A DNA stretch of 64,000 nt. Source: Sacculina carcini. Lineage: Eukaryota; Arthropoda; Thecostraca; Sacculinidae. The notes beneath the pieces are model-generated. The model worked only from the letters and a program-made list of their open reading frames with translations. It was not told where the DNA came from and did not search any database. Both the position numbers and the translations under genes were made by a program. The stretch spans positions 7,082,001 through 7,146,000 of the forward strand of contig OU696575.1 of the NCBI GenBank assembly GCA_916048095.2. Direction: 5' to 3'. This document shows positions 54,376-64,000 of the stretch, in pieces; position 1 is the first letter of the stretch, and every line of letters begins with the position of its first letter.

Positions 54376-54990
54376 ACTAGTAAGAAAGATAACCACGTAC
54401 CATCAAAATGACCACTGCAGAACACACGCCAAAGACCGAGAACGTACACACAGGACGCGCACCAAAGATACACTGTCGAGTATGAGCGGTCAACCGGGAA
54501 ATCTGGTGATAAACCAAGGTGTCGAACGAAGTGGCTTACAATTTCTCTATGGCTTGCTGGCATCACTGGTAAACCTAAATACGTCACTCGTTCGGAAGTC
54601 GATGACGTAACAGGTATGTACAGTGCAAAACAGCGTCGCGTGAAGTGGATGTCGCACCAAAGGTACTAGACTCGTGTTTCGCATGTGTCTGTTCTGTATC
54701 TTCGTACCGTGTGTTTTGACATATCATAATCATTGAATACGAGTGAAACTCGAAGAAAAATTGGATCCATATGAATAATTTGATTTGCACCGATTGTTAT
54801 TCGTTCCCTTTGACCATCAACGGTGCTCCACATGCGTTTACTGCTTGTGAAGTATGCTACGATTCTAATGTCAATATCACATACCTTACTGATGGGCTTT
54901 GCATCATCAAATGCCATTGTGGCGAGGCAAGTATTCACTTATTTCGGTTGTTTATTTATGTCGTCTCTGTGCAGAATTATTCCAATTAAC
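54376..54990. other. Unassigned DNA between satellite and LINE fragment
   Basis: No domain or repeat is recognised. ORFs of 60-90 residues exist on both strands without recognisable motifs. Confidence 0.4.
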
Positions 54991-55351
54991 ATGGAATCAG
55001 GGAGCTCGTCATTTGGGACTCACTACCTTGGAAGAGAGAAGAACCAGAGGAGACATGATTGAAGCTTTCAAAATTGTGAAGGAATTTGATAAAGCTGGAG
55101 ATGGAAATTTACTACGAGTAGCACCGAGAGATCAGTTCGTGGAAACAAGAGGGCATAGTCTGAAGCTTGTTAAACCACGACATAGAATAAGCAAAAGAAA
55201 TAAGTTTTTTACATCGAGAGTTGTGAACAAGTGGAATAGTCTCACAGAGGAAGAAGTCAGCAGTACCAGTTTTAATGGATTTAAAAACAGTTATGACCAG
55301 TTTGAGACTATAAGAAAAACACAGAGAAGAGGCACCATTTATGAGCTATGA
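54990..55351 (+). pseudogene. LINE fragment: C-terminus of an ORF2 (a further LINE family)
   Basis: The frame reads ARHLGLTTLEERRTRGDMIEAFKIVKEFD, then RGHSLKLVKPRHR, NKFFTSRVVNKWNSLT and FNGFKNSYDQF to a stop at 55349-55351. LGLTTLEERR.RGDMIE.YKI followed by FF..RVV..WN.L and an FKN..D pattern is the familiar C-terminal end of a CR1-like metazoan LINE RT. The RT core is absent. It differs from LINE-A, -B and -C. Confidence 0.75.
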
Positions 55352-55399
55352 CTCTCTTGCCTCTTTACTATCACTAAGGTAAGCAATCACTAAGGTAAG

Positions 55400-55740
55400 C
55401 GCCTAGATCGATCCTCTATCAAACTTGTTCATACTCTAATATTTTCAAGACTGGATTACTGCAGCTCACTCTACCTCAACTGTCCTAAATCATCCTTAAA
55501 ATGTATTAATCGTATTGTCAACCAATCATGCCGCTTTGATTCACATCCTTCTACCGCCATACTTTTTTCATCTTCAAATTTTGATGGCTCCCTATTATAT
55601 CTAGGATTAAATTAAAACTATGTTGCATAATATACAAGTTATTGCATGATCCTTGTCAACCTATCTATCTTTCTGAACTGTTTTGCCCTCTGAAAATCCC
55701 TCTTCACGATATCCCATTCCTTTATCCCGTGCGCATAACG
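55400..55740 (+). pseudogene. LINE-A/B-related fragment (RT thumb)
   Basis: Near 55420-55560 the plus strand encodes KLVHTLIFSRLDYCSSLYLN followed by CPKSSLKCINRIVNQSCRF. It aligns with KLIHSLIFSRLDYCNSLHFS and LKILQRVMNQSCRF of LINE-B. Frames break after about 55610. It is a short, decayed fragment. Confidence 0.75.
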
Positions 55741-55845
55741 AATGAAAAGTGTCCATGTGTGTTTTATTTTTATTATACATGTATACTAGATGTAATACTG
55801 CAAACATTCAACTTGTATTCTACTCGTCAAAATATAAACACAATC

Positions 55846-56345
55846 ATTTCAAATGTATATTTGTTGCCGGGTTAAACATCACGAATATATCAATTTCAAA
55901 ACGACGCAAAACATGAAAATTAATTTTGCTCTTCTTGCGTCTCGGGCTTCCCGAGGCCTCCACGGCCAGCACTTGTTCAAATCCCTCGCCATTTATCGGC
56001 TCGTAGCGGCGTGTCTCCTTCAGGTATTTCTTGCGGTCGATGTGGTAGCTGAGCGTAATTCGCTTGGCCCAGCGCATGGAGTTGCTTGTTTCGTCGGGCG
56101 GCTGAAACACTTGAGTTTCGTCTGCGTGTGTTAGCGCAACGTAGTCGACGTAGTCAACGTAGTCATATCCACGTTTTCGAATAAAGTATCAAACAGCACG
56201 GATCGCATTGCCCGACTCATTACGGTATCCAAAACAATTTGTAGCCGACTGTTCTTTTTGAATATTTCCACTCGCGCCGAGCGAATGTTCCAATACGGGT
56301 CAAATTACTGTTCAAAGGACATCAGCTTGTCGAGTTTTTGCCAAG
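55846..56345 (-). pseudogene. Unrecognised coding remnant
   Basis: Two adjacent minus-strand frames look protein-like. The first contains SARVEIFKKNSRLQIVLDT and MSRAMRSVLFDTLFENVD. The second contains GYDYVDYVDYVALTHADET, VFQPPDETSNSMRWAKRI and TLSYHIDRKKYLKETRRYEP. They would join by one frameshift at about 56160-56175, and an in-frame stop lies near 56310. Composition is normal and non-repetitive, unlike the surroundings. I do not recognise the family. It could come from a DNA transposon, an integrated virus or a host gene. It ends at about 56345 against the endonuclease LINE. Confidence 0.4.
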
Positions 56346-58147
56346 TTCAAGTACCAAGTCTCTGGTGGCTTCCAGCGAGGCGATGTGGGCAGGTAGTGCC
56401 ACGTCGCTCAGCCGCCTGGCTCCGATACCTCCTTGGCGGACTGGGAGAGAAGCCTGTAACCATTGCGCATCCGACATGGCGACGTTGCAGCATTCGCTGA
56501 TGGCTGACCTCAGCTCCTCGTCGATGGCGTTCATTTACTCGCGGGCCTGGTACACCAGCGCTGCTCTCAGCAGATATATTGCCCGCGGAACCGATGCGTA
56601 CCAGCTGAGAAAAAACAGCGCCGGGTGCGAGGCGATGTTGACTGAGCACTGGATCAGCAGGGACGTTTGGCCCTCGATTTTGTTGAGCGCCTCTGCAATG
56701 CCGCCCGTCTGCACTGGTGCTCCGAGCAAATGGAGGTCGGAGAGCAGCGTGACTGTAGCCGAGGCAAGCAGTGATGTGGCGGCGTCGTTCGAGTCGTCGG
56801 TCTCTGCTGGTCGTGTGTCAGTGGCTGGACCCAGACTGACAACTTCACATTTGCCGGCTTTTAGCTCGAGACCGATGCTGCCGAGGGACGGGATCAGGCG
56901 GCTGACGTCTGCAAGCACCACTTCCCTGAGGCCTGCCAATGTGGCGTCGTCCAGGTACCACAGGTTCAATGGCGACTGGAGAGACTGGGCCACTGGATCC
57001 ACGGCGAGGGCGAACAAGTAGGGCCCGAGCGGGTCTCCCTGCTGTACACCGCGACAGGACCAGACTCGCGTGGTGCCGTGGCACAGCGGCGTTGGCTGGC
57101 CGTACGCCTGTTGGACGAGCGGTAGTGCTGCGGGGAAACGACGGGCGACTTCGTCGATCAGCGCGCGCCGACTGACGGTGTTGAAGGCGTTGGTCACATC
57201 CAGCTTCAGCAGAATGTGACCATGCCGACCGTCAGTCTCATTAACAAAGGCGCGCGTGGCGTGCACGGCCGCTTCGCAGCCCAGCTTGCACCCCACTCCG
57301 TGCTGAACTGGGCGCAACTGCTGTTCGACTGCGCTTGTCATTTTGCCAGCGATCAGTTTGCTGGCGAGGCGCCGTAAAACACTGCCGACGGCTACTGGGT
57401 GCATCCCGCCGGACTTCTTGCGCAATGCGACTAGTCGAGCGCTGTAGAATCCGCTGAGCAAGAAGTCCGGGATGCGACCCTGTGCACAACAGTTGCACAG
57501 CTGCGTCAGTGCCTTCAGCAGCTGGGTGCCCGCTTCGGCCGTCTGTGGCGCAATAAGCTGGCGGAGATGTAGCGGCCGTATACCGTCCAGTCCTCCCGAT
57601 GAGCGTTTGGGCATCGAGTGCACGGCGGAGCGGACCTCGTGCTCCTCAAATGTCGGCATAGTTTCGGCGTCATGCATCTGCAGCTACTCGTCCGGCAATG
57701 CAGGCGGGTGCTTGCGCTCGAGCTCAGCGGTCACTGCCTCGTCGTGCTCGGCCAAGCAGTCGCTTGATGTCAGCAGGCGGAGAGCTGCGCTAATGTCTCC
57801 GTCGGCGTACTTGGCTCTGACGCCGCGGGATCTGGCCTCGTCTTCGTTGTGCTTTGATCGTATTTGCGTGCCCCGCTTATTCCTCACTGCTGTGTCGGAG
57901 CTGATCGGACCCGTCAGTGCATATGACAGCAGCTTCCACCAGGCCGAGAGGGAGCGCTGTTCCAGTGCCGCCGTGATGTGCTGTGCGAGGTCGGCGGCCA
58001 CCCGATGACCAGGAGCGCACGTGGGACATGCTGACGCACTCGGCGTTGCTGCCTGATCCCAGCAAGCGCCGCAGCCATATCTGTCGGAGTGGTGGTGTTG
58101 TTACCATCTGGCGGGTCCACGTCGCCATCCGCACCGCGGCTCTGCAT

Positions 58148-58285
58148 GCAGGCCCCGCAATGCCACACCGGTAAGACATCGGATTGTGCCCGGGTGATTC
58201 CCACGCAGGTGGGGTGGAAAAACCGCTCACATTGCGCGCAGGAGATCACCCACCTTCTGCTGTTAACAGTGCCGCAGTGATGACA
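58148..58285 (-). other. PHD finger within the LINE N-terminus
   Basis: C47-x2-C50-x11-C62-x2-C65-x4-H70-x2-C73-x15-C89-x2-C92 with a W two residues before the seventh ligand: the full C4HC3 pattern of a PHD finger. PHD fingers usually read histone tails. In LINEs they are known from some CR1-like ORF1 proteins. Confidence 0.88.
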
Positions 58286-58324
58286 CGCCTGCGCGGGGTC
58301 GGATCCTGTGTCTGCGCTGGGGGC

Positions 58325-58566
58325 CCGCTCGGCCTGGATTCCGACAGCTTGGTAACGGGCTAGACGGCATGCGCACACGATCTGTCGCGCGGAGTGAGAC
58401 GGCAGCTGCCCCCGCGGTCGCACTGTCTTTCCCGCTGATCGCTGTCATGGTGTCGCCGCCAGAAAATGCCACACGCTCTGCAGAGAGGCACATCATTGTG
58501 CGTTTGTCGCACTCCGTTTGTGGATTCGCAAACAGCGCACGATAAACGATGTTGCTCCTGCGTCAT
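58325..58566 (-). other. Nuclear-receptor-type C4 zinc finger within the LINE N-terminus
   Basis: The first module is C10-x2-C13-x15-C29-x2-C32 followed by GIFWRR, corresponding to C..C....C..C.GFFRR of receptor DNA-binding domains. Ten residues later comes C49-x5-C55, then an eight-residue gap to C64. After a one-base frame change the sequence is CRLARYQAVGI, matching the CR..KC..VGM end of the second receptor module. Spacings differ slightly (x15 for x13, x8 for x9), and the usual C of KC is Y. This pattern is specific to zf-C4 domains. Confidence 0.75.
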
Positions 58567-58994
58567 TGCAGGCTATAGTTACACAAAACTATGTACACAC
58601 ATTATCCAATATACACGAATTTCACTGGCACAATGTGGATGGTCGATGACTAGAAAGGTGGGTATGACTAGAAGGAGAAACACTAGCACAATAAACACAC
58701 TGGCACACTGGGGTATATACACGCGCAGTCGCTCTGCGTAACGGCCACCGCGATGATGGATGATGACAGGTGTCACGGTGAACGTGTAAACACGCGACCG
58801 GACACGCTCACAAAATCTCGCGAGCACTTTTAAATATACACCTAACTTAACTGAGGAGCCAGGCCACGGATACAACCTCCTCCGGCGAAGGACTGAACAA
58901 GACTGTGTGTTTGTGTGTGTGTGCTTGTATGTATGCGAGTGTGTGTAAGTGAATGTATGTGTGTGTGCTTGTATGTATGTGTATGCGTGTGTGC
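58567..58994. other. Unassigned DNA with GT-rich stretch
   Basis: Contains repeated ACTAGAA.G.. words near 58649-58690 and a TGTG/TATG-rich tract (about 58904-59010). No gene or terminus is recognised. The first bases may be the 5' UTR of the endonuclease LINE. Confidence 0.4.
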
Positions 58995-59392
58995 ATGTAT
59001 GTGTGTGTATGTGCGATCGCTCCGCTGCTGCAAAATTATGCAAGAACAGTTCGCAGAAATGATACAGTGCATTCTCGCAGGGTAGTTTCTAGCTATGGCT
59101 CAACTGAATGACAAAAGTGAATTGAATGAAGGTGATAAACTAACATTTATAGAAAATCAATGCCAATTACAATTACACTATTGGTAAGCTGCACATACAC
59201 ACTCGAAAAACGCATCTGGAACACGTACTTGTACGACGATGTTCAATTTTGCTACGCATTCTGCACACCACTGTGCATTTGCAAACGCTACTGAGCTTTG
59301 CAAACGCTCGCTGCAATGCATGTTTGCTTAACACACAGACACGCACACCAATAGACAACAATGTGCCGGTGTGGACACACACACAAAGTGAT
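58995..59392 (+). repeat. Dispersed repeat RepX, copy 3
   Basis: Matches copy 2 (50790-51190) over most of its length and copy 1 at its end (CACTGTGCATTTGCAAACGC, AACACACAGACACGCACACC). It ends in a short CA tract, as copy 1 does. Confidence 0.65.
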
Positions 59393-60621
59393 GCAAAAAT
59401 AACGTTTTTTTGGTTGCGGTTTTTTGCAAAAAAAATATGTTTTTCAAGGTTTTTTTCTGTTTTTTTTAGAATTAGCCCCTATTGTTATCGGATGTTGGAT
59501 TTTAGTACATAGAAACGAGTTTAATTGATGTTTTGTACATCTTTACGTGTCTTATTCCAAAGATAATTTGATAATAGTATAAAGAACACAAAATATTTAT
59601 CAATAGGTATCAAATGATACCTCAGGAGACTGTTTGAAAGTGCATCCGGGTCCGGTGGTTTAGGTTTTTTTTCATTGAGAAAACCCATGTTTTTAATAAT
59701 GGTTTTAGTGATGTGGATTTTTGAAATAATTTGTCAGCAGAACAAAACAAATTCATTGAGTATTCATGTGTTTTTTTAAAAGAAAACATATTTTTATGAA
59801 AAAATGCAATGATGTTTTTCAAATTGGTTCTAAATTCGTTTTATTAATGTACAGATTCAGAAAATGTTGACATCAGAACAAGACAAGTTTATTGGTTGGT
59901 CAAGTGTTTTTTTGACAAACGTATATTTAAACTAACACTTTTTAATGAAGCAATGTTTTCTGAAACAGTATCTATGTACGATAGATTTGATTGATGTACG
60001 TTCAAATACCTTTTGTATAGCAAGTAGCCTTCTGGTACGTATAAGCGGCTAGTTAAACCATTTGATTTAACCTGTTTTTTTCAAAATAATTTTTTTTGAA
60101 AAACGATTTTCGTAGATGTAGAGATTTAGAAAAAATTGGCGGCAGATCAAGGAAAGTTGAACCAAATGAGTTGGTTTTTTATTAGTAACCTGTTTTAGAT
60201 CTGGTTTTATGGATGATGGTTTCTTCGATGTAGTTACTTGTGTTCAAATACCTTTTTGTACGTTAAATATATTTCCTCATTCGTTTTTCTCCTACACGAA
60301 AATATTCCCGTTTTTCTGGTCAGGATTGCCACTCTGATTAATGCGACCCGCTTTTATTCGTAGTCTCATTAAGGACACTAAGTTTGTGTGCATATTTGTA
60401 GTATTTGTGTAAATATTTGCAGTGTTTGTACTTTTATTTTTGCTAATAATTGATCTGCTGAATGAAATGATGAAACTTATTATAATCAACGTAGTTCATT
60501 TCTGGTAGTAAAAAAGTAATATGTAAAAAATAACAAAAAATTATGCCACCTGTTGTTTTTTTAAAAAACAGTTTCAGATTTTAGCATAAAAACCGTTCTC
60601 AAATCCTGCTTTCTGCCTAAG
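59393..60621. repeat. T-rich, degenerate internally repeated block; no gene
   Basis: It opens with AACGTTTTTTTGGTTGCGGT, a word that recurs as ACGTGTTTTTTTGGTCGCGG at 61218-61238. Inside, related phrases such as TTCAAATACCTTTTTGTA (about 60003 and 60243) and CAGAACAA.ACAA.TT.ATTG (about 59738 and 59874) suggest old repeats of a few hundred bp. ORFs are short. Confidence 0.45.
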
Positions 60622-60977
60622 TGAAAGCTGCTACACGAGAAGAAGCCGAAGCTTATGAACACACAGGTGTGCCCCGTGCCAGCTCGCTGCCACCACAGAA
60701 CCGACCCTCTCCACGGTCTCCACTGCACGACTCCACTCCACGACTCTCTATGGCACCACAAGGACGAGTGGACAAGCCACAAGGCGTATTAGAGAGGGCC
60801 ACCTCCCCAGAATGCATGGCACAACTCACGACTGATATCTGGTACCATCATTTTCTCCTGGGTGGACAGGGGCTGTGGGATTGTAGAATTAGCCCAATGA
60901 AATTCTGCTCCGCCGGGCTTCGAACCACGGACCTCCCGCTTGTGAGGCGGGCGTGCTACCACTACACCACCGAGTCT
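60622..60977 (-). mobile_element. tRNA-Val-derived SINE, copy 2 (inverted)
   Basis: The minus strand starts GTAGACTCGGTGGTGTAGTG with a good A box, the same CCCGC-CTCACAA-GCGGG anticodon arm (CAC) and B box GGTTCGAAGCC, followed by the shared body to CACTTAGGCA. It is about 80-90% identical to copy 1 by eye. Confidence 0.88.
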
Positions 60978-61209
60978 ACAAATTGAATTGAATGCAAAAC
61001 TGCACTCTTCATAGAAGTGCCGCACAGTACCGTGCAAGCAATGATATTATGTCTTTCAGACACATGATATCAATTATATTGTGCATATTTAATGATAATT
61101 CAATTTGATAGGGTCACTAATAGCATGTATAACTCATGTGTTGATACAAAATGATTCAGTAAACATCCCAAATATATCATTTCCATAATTTGAATTCTTT
61201 GCATGACTC

Positions 61210-61300
61210 TTAAAAAAACGTGTTTTTTTGGTCGCGGTTTTTATGGCAAAAAACGTTTTTTTTAAAAAACGTCGGTTTTTTAGGTCGCATCTCTACACAC
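61210..61300. repeat. T-rich word repeat (partner of 59393)
   Basis: It contains GTTTTTTTGGTCGCGGTTTT and then CGGTTTTTTAGGTCGCATC, related to the word at 59402. It could be an end of a transposon spanning 59393-61300, but no clean inverted ends were found. Confidence 0.4.
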
Positions 61301-61339
61301 ACACATTCACACGTGTAGTTGCCTACACATTTATGACAA

Positions 61340-61850
61340 CACGGGCCATTTCCAACAGCTCCATGTGCAATTTTCCGCCACGTGCCCATATCTCTGGCAG
61401 TGGTAGCACACAACTGCATGGAAGCTGTCCGCAATCTTATACTGGCCCCAGTCCAGTCTCAATTTCATTTCCCAATCGCACTTCGTACCTCGGCATCACA
61501 TTTAATTATAAAATGACGAATTCCCGCAGAATCCATTTTTGTACGTTAAGTTTTCCATAAGTTTCTCTACAATGCATTCGTTCTCTTCCGCATTGACATA
61601 TATCATTATTTTTGGTTGCAACTGTCTCATCGTTTTAGTCGTAATGTCTGATACATTTCTCAAGTTGGTTGCGGCAGCATCTCTCTCTTCCTTTCTCTCA
61701 ATGTTCATCACTGTTTTTCCTTTTTTAGTAAATTTGGTTTGCTTAACCGGGACATTTTTAGTGCTGCAATCATCTCCGGTTTTTTACTTTCAACGTTTTT
61801 TTCGTTGGTGGCCGACACCACCAGCAGGTTCTTCGTGTTTCCTTTTTTGA
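61340..61850 (-). pseudogene. Gag-like zinc-knuckle remnant (LINE ORF1 or related)
   Basis: The minus strand encodes LRNVSDITTKTMRQLQPKI and IYVNAEENECIVEKLMENLT. After a break it encodes KLRLDWGQYKIADSFHAVV followed by CYHCQRYGHVAENC, a standard C-x2-C-x4-H-x4-C knuckle. A Y/W.CRV-like segment just before CYKCQ.YGH..KNC is typical of ORF1 proteins of I/R1/Jockey-type LINEs. Reading frames are broken near 61500. No RT is adjacent. Confidence 0.6.
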
Positions 61851-62097
61851 CTGCTGTCAGCCACTGTGACTCATCTGATTTCTCCAAATTTGCTTCTGCT
61901 TAGCTTTCATCCTTCGTCGTTTTCACAAATCTCTCCAGTTCTTCCACTTCAATCTTAAGAATTTGCGAGTAATAAATTGTCTACCAGTGTCTGAGGATGG
62001 AGATTGAACTCCAAAAAGTTACAAAGCATTGGCCAACTACTGCGTAATATCGGCGCAAGTAACCAAAAACTTTCACTAGCAATTTTTTTTAATAAAA

Positions 62098-62411
62098 ATG
62101 CTCCGCGGGCAGCAACTATAGACATTTCCCCTGTAGAATTAATCCATACACAAAACCAATGGATTTGACTTCAAGATCCAGAACGGATCGTGTTCGAGTT
62201 CTGAATTATTCAGCACTACGGGCGGGTGTAAAAATGACTAAGGTGGACCGAGGGGAAATATTTTGTCGAAATATTAATATTTAAACTTAGAATTTTCAAT
62301 TGATTAATATTTTTATGAGTATTTCTATTTCATTTTTGATTTTCAATATTTTTTATGAACAGAATATGAATTTCATGTTATTGATTGCTCCGCACAACGG
62401 GCGGTATGTAT
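62098..62411 (+). mobile_element. Helitron-like fragment, opposite orientation (3' end)
   Basis: Reverse complement of the modules at 16026-16600: CGCGGGCAGCAACTATAGAC, ATTTGACTTCAAGATCCAGA and GAATTATTCAGCACTACGGGC. It ends CCGCACAACGGGCGG, the terminal hairpin, but the expected TTTTAATGCTAG is replaced by a degenerate TATGTATTGATAT running into a TA tract. Confidence 0.7.
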
Positions 62412-63580
<1,169 letters not shown>

Positions 63581-63601
63581 TCTAGTATATATATATATAT
63601 A

Positions 63602-63643
<42 letters not shown>

Positions 63644-63780
63644 TATATAGTATAGTATAATATATATATAGTATATATATAGTATACCGTATATTATATA
63701 TATATTATTATATAGTACCGTATATAGTATATTATTATAGTATATTATTATATTATTACAGTACATATTATTTTAGTACC
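63581..63780. repeat. Complex TA/TATAG/TACCGTATA microsatellite
   Basis: TA runs are interrupted by AGTATA, TACCGTATA and TTATTATATA variants. The small ORF on the minus strand is a by-product of the repeat. Confidence 0.97.
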
Positions 63781-64000
63781 GTGCACGTGTTTTTTTGACA
63801 TGATGAATATTACACTCTTTTTGCTCTACGGCTCACAATTTTCGACTGTCCAATGGTCAAATGATTCGTATTGACTGTCTGTTACTATTAAATATCAACT
63901 ACCGTTGTTCACGGCTGTTGTCGAATATCGTGTTGTTGTCTTGCTGATGAATGTTATGCTATGCCATGCTTTAAAACCATGTAATTGAGTGACATCAATC
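63781..64000. other. Unassigned DNA at window end
   Basis: No ORF, repeat or RNA gene recognised. Confidence 0.4.

Larger units (their letters stand above)
56346..58566 (-). pseudogene. Endonuclease-LINE, N-terminal half: nuclear-receptor-like C4 finger, PHD finger, reverse transcriptase
   Basis: The minus strand starts at ATG 58566 with an upstream in-frame stop. In order it shows: a C4 finger like a nuclear-receptor DNA-binding domain (58566 to about 58325); a PHD finger at 58285-58148; a spacer with WWKLLSYALTGP and RSKHNEDEARSRG; and RT with LKLDVTNAFNTVSR, GVQQGDPLGPYLF and WYLDD (YLDD at 56946-56957). The last coding stretch GGIGARRLSDVALPAHIAS overlaps fragment X at 2078, so the CCHC and nuclease are lost here. 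Two frameshifts (about 58365 and 58000-58100) and two in-frame stops (57684-57686 TAG, 56535-56537 TAA) make it inactive. It probably uses no upstream ORF, as in other LINEs with this nuclease type. Confidence 0.85.

Overview
Everything recognisable in this window is repetitive eukaryotic DNA. I found no host gene, operon, rRNA gene or CRISPR array. The repertoire points to an invertebrate metazoan: LINEs of the CR1/L2/Jockey group, a LINE family with a restriction-like endonuclease, two Ty3/gypsy elements of the CsRn1 type (tRNA-Trp primer site, CHCC Gag finger), short non-coding LTR elements, a hAT-like non-autonomous DNA transposon, a tRNA-Val-derived SINE, Helitron-like repeats and a nuclear-receptor-type C4 zinc finger. 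The sequence alone does not support a species name.

Layout. 1-6853: nested LINE remnants (LINE-A on +, LINE-B on -), a rearranged piece of the endonuclease LINE, and a short LTR element with a foreign insert. 6854-14292: an 84/85-bp satellite split by an intact CsRn1-type element (Gypsy-1, 7949-13080), followed by a conserved 355-bp flank. 14293-15891: a dispersed repeat and CA microsatellites. 15892-49445: about 33.5 kb of Helitron-like repeats on the - strand, carrying a second, frameshifted CsRn1-type element (Gypsy-2), a 986-bp LTR element with a perfect 5-bp target duplication, and three nearly identical 4.78-kb tandem units. The middle unit holds an intact two-ORF LINE (LINE-C). 49446-54375: a SINE, a dispersed repeat, a hAT-like element, and an inverted copy of the satellite plus its flank. 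54376-58566: LINE scraps, an unrecognised coding remnant, and the N-terminal half of the endonuclease LINE. 58567-64000: dispersed repeat, T-rich DNA, an inverted SINE, a Gag-like zinc-knuckle remnant, a Helitron-like fragment and long TA tracts.

How the parts relate. The nesting gives a relative history. LINE-A and LINE-B are old and broken. Gypsy-1 landed in the satellite. Gypsy-2 and the small LTR element landed in older Helitron-like DNA. LINE-C is younger than the tandem multiplication of the 4.78-kb unit, because the sister units keep the empty site.

Most unusual item. The endonuclease LINE at 56346-58566 carries a nuclear-receptor-like C4 zinc finger and a PHD finger upstream of its reverse transcriptase. 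The missing C-terminal part (zinc knuckle, endonuclease, C-terminal tail) is present as a permuted fragment at 1312-2302. Other points of interest are the exact head-to-tail junctions of the Helitron-like units, the 61-bp duplication flanking Gypsy-1, and a conserved T TTA AAC frameshift site in both gypsy elements.
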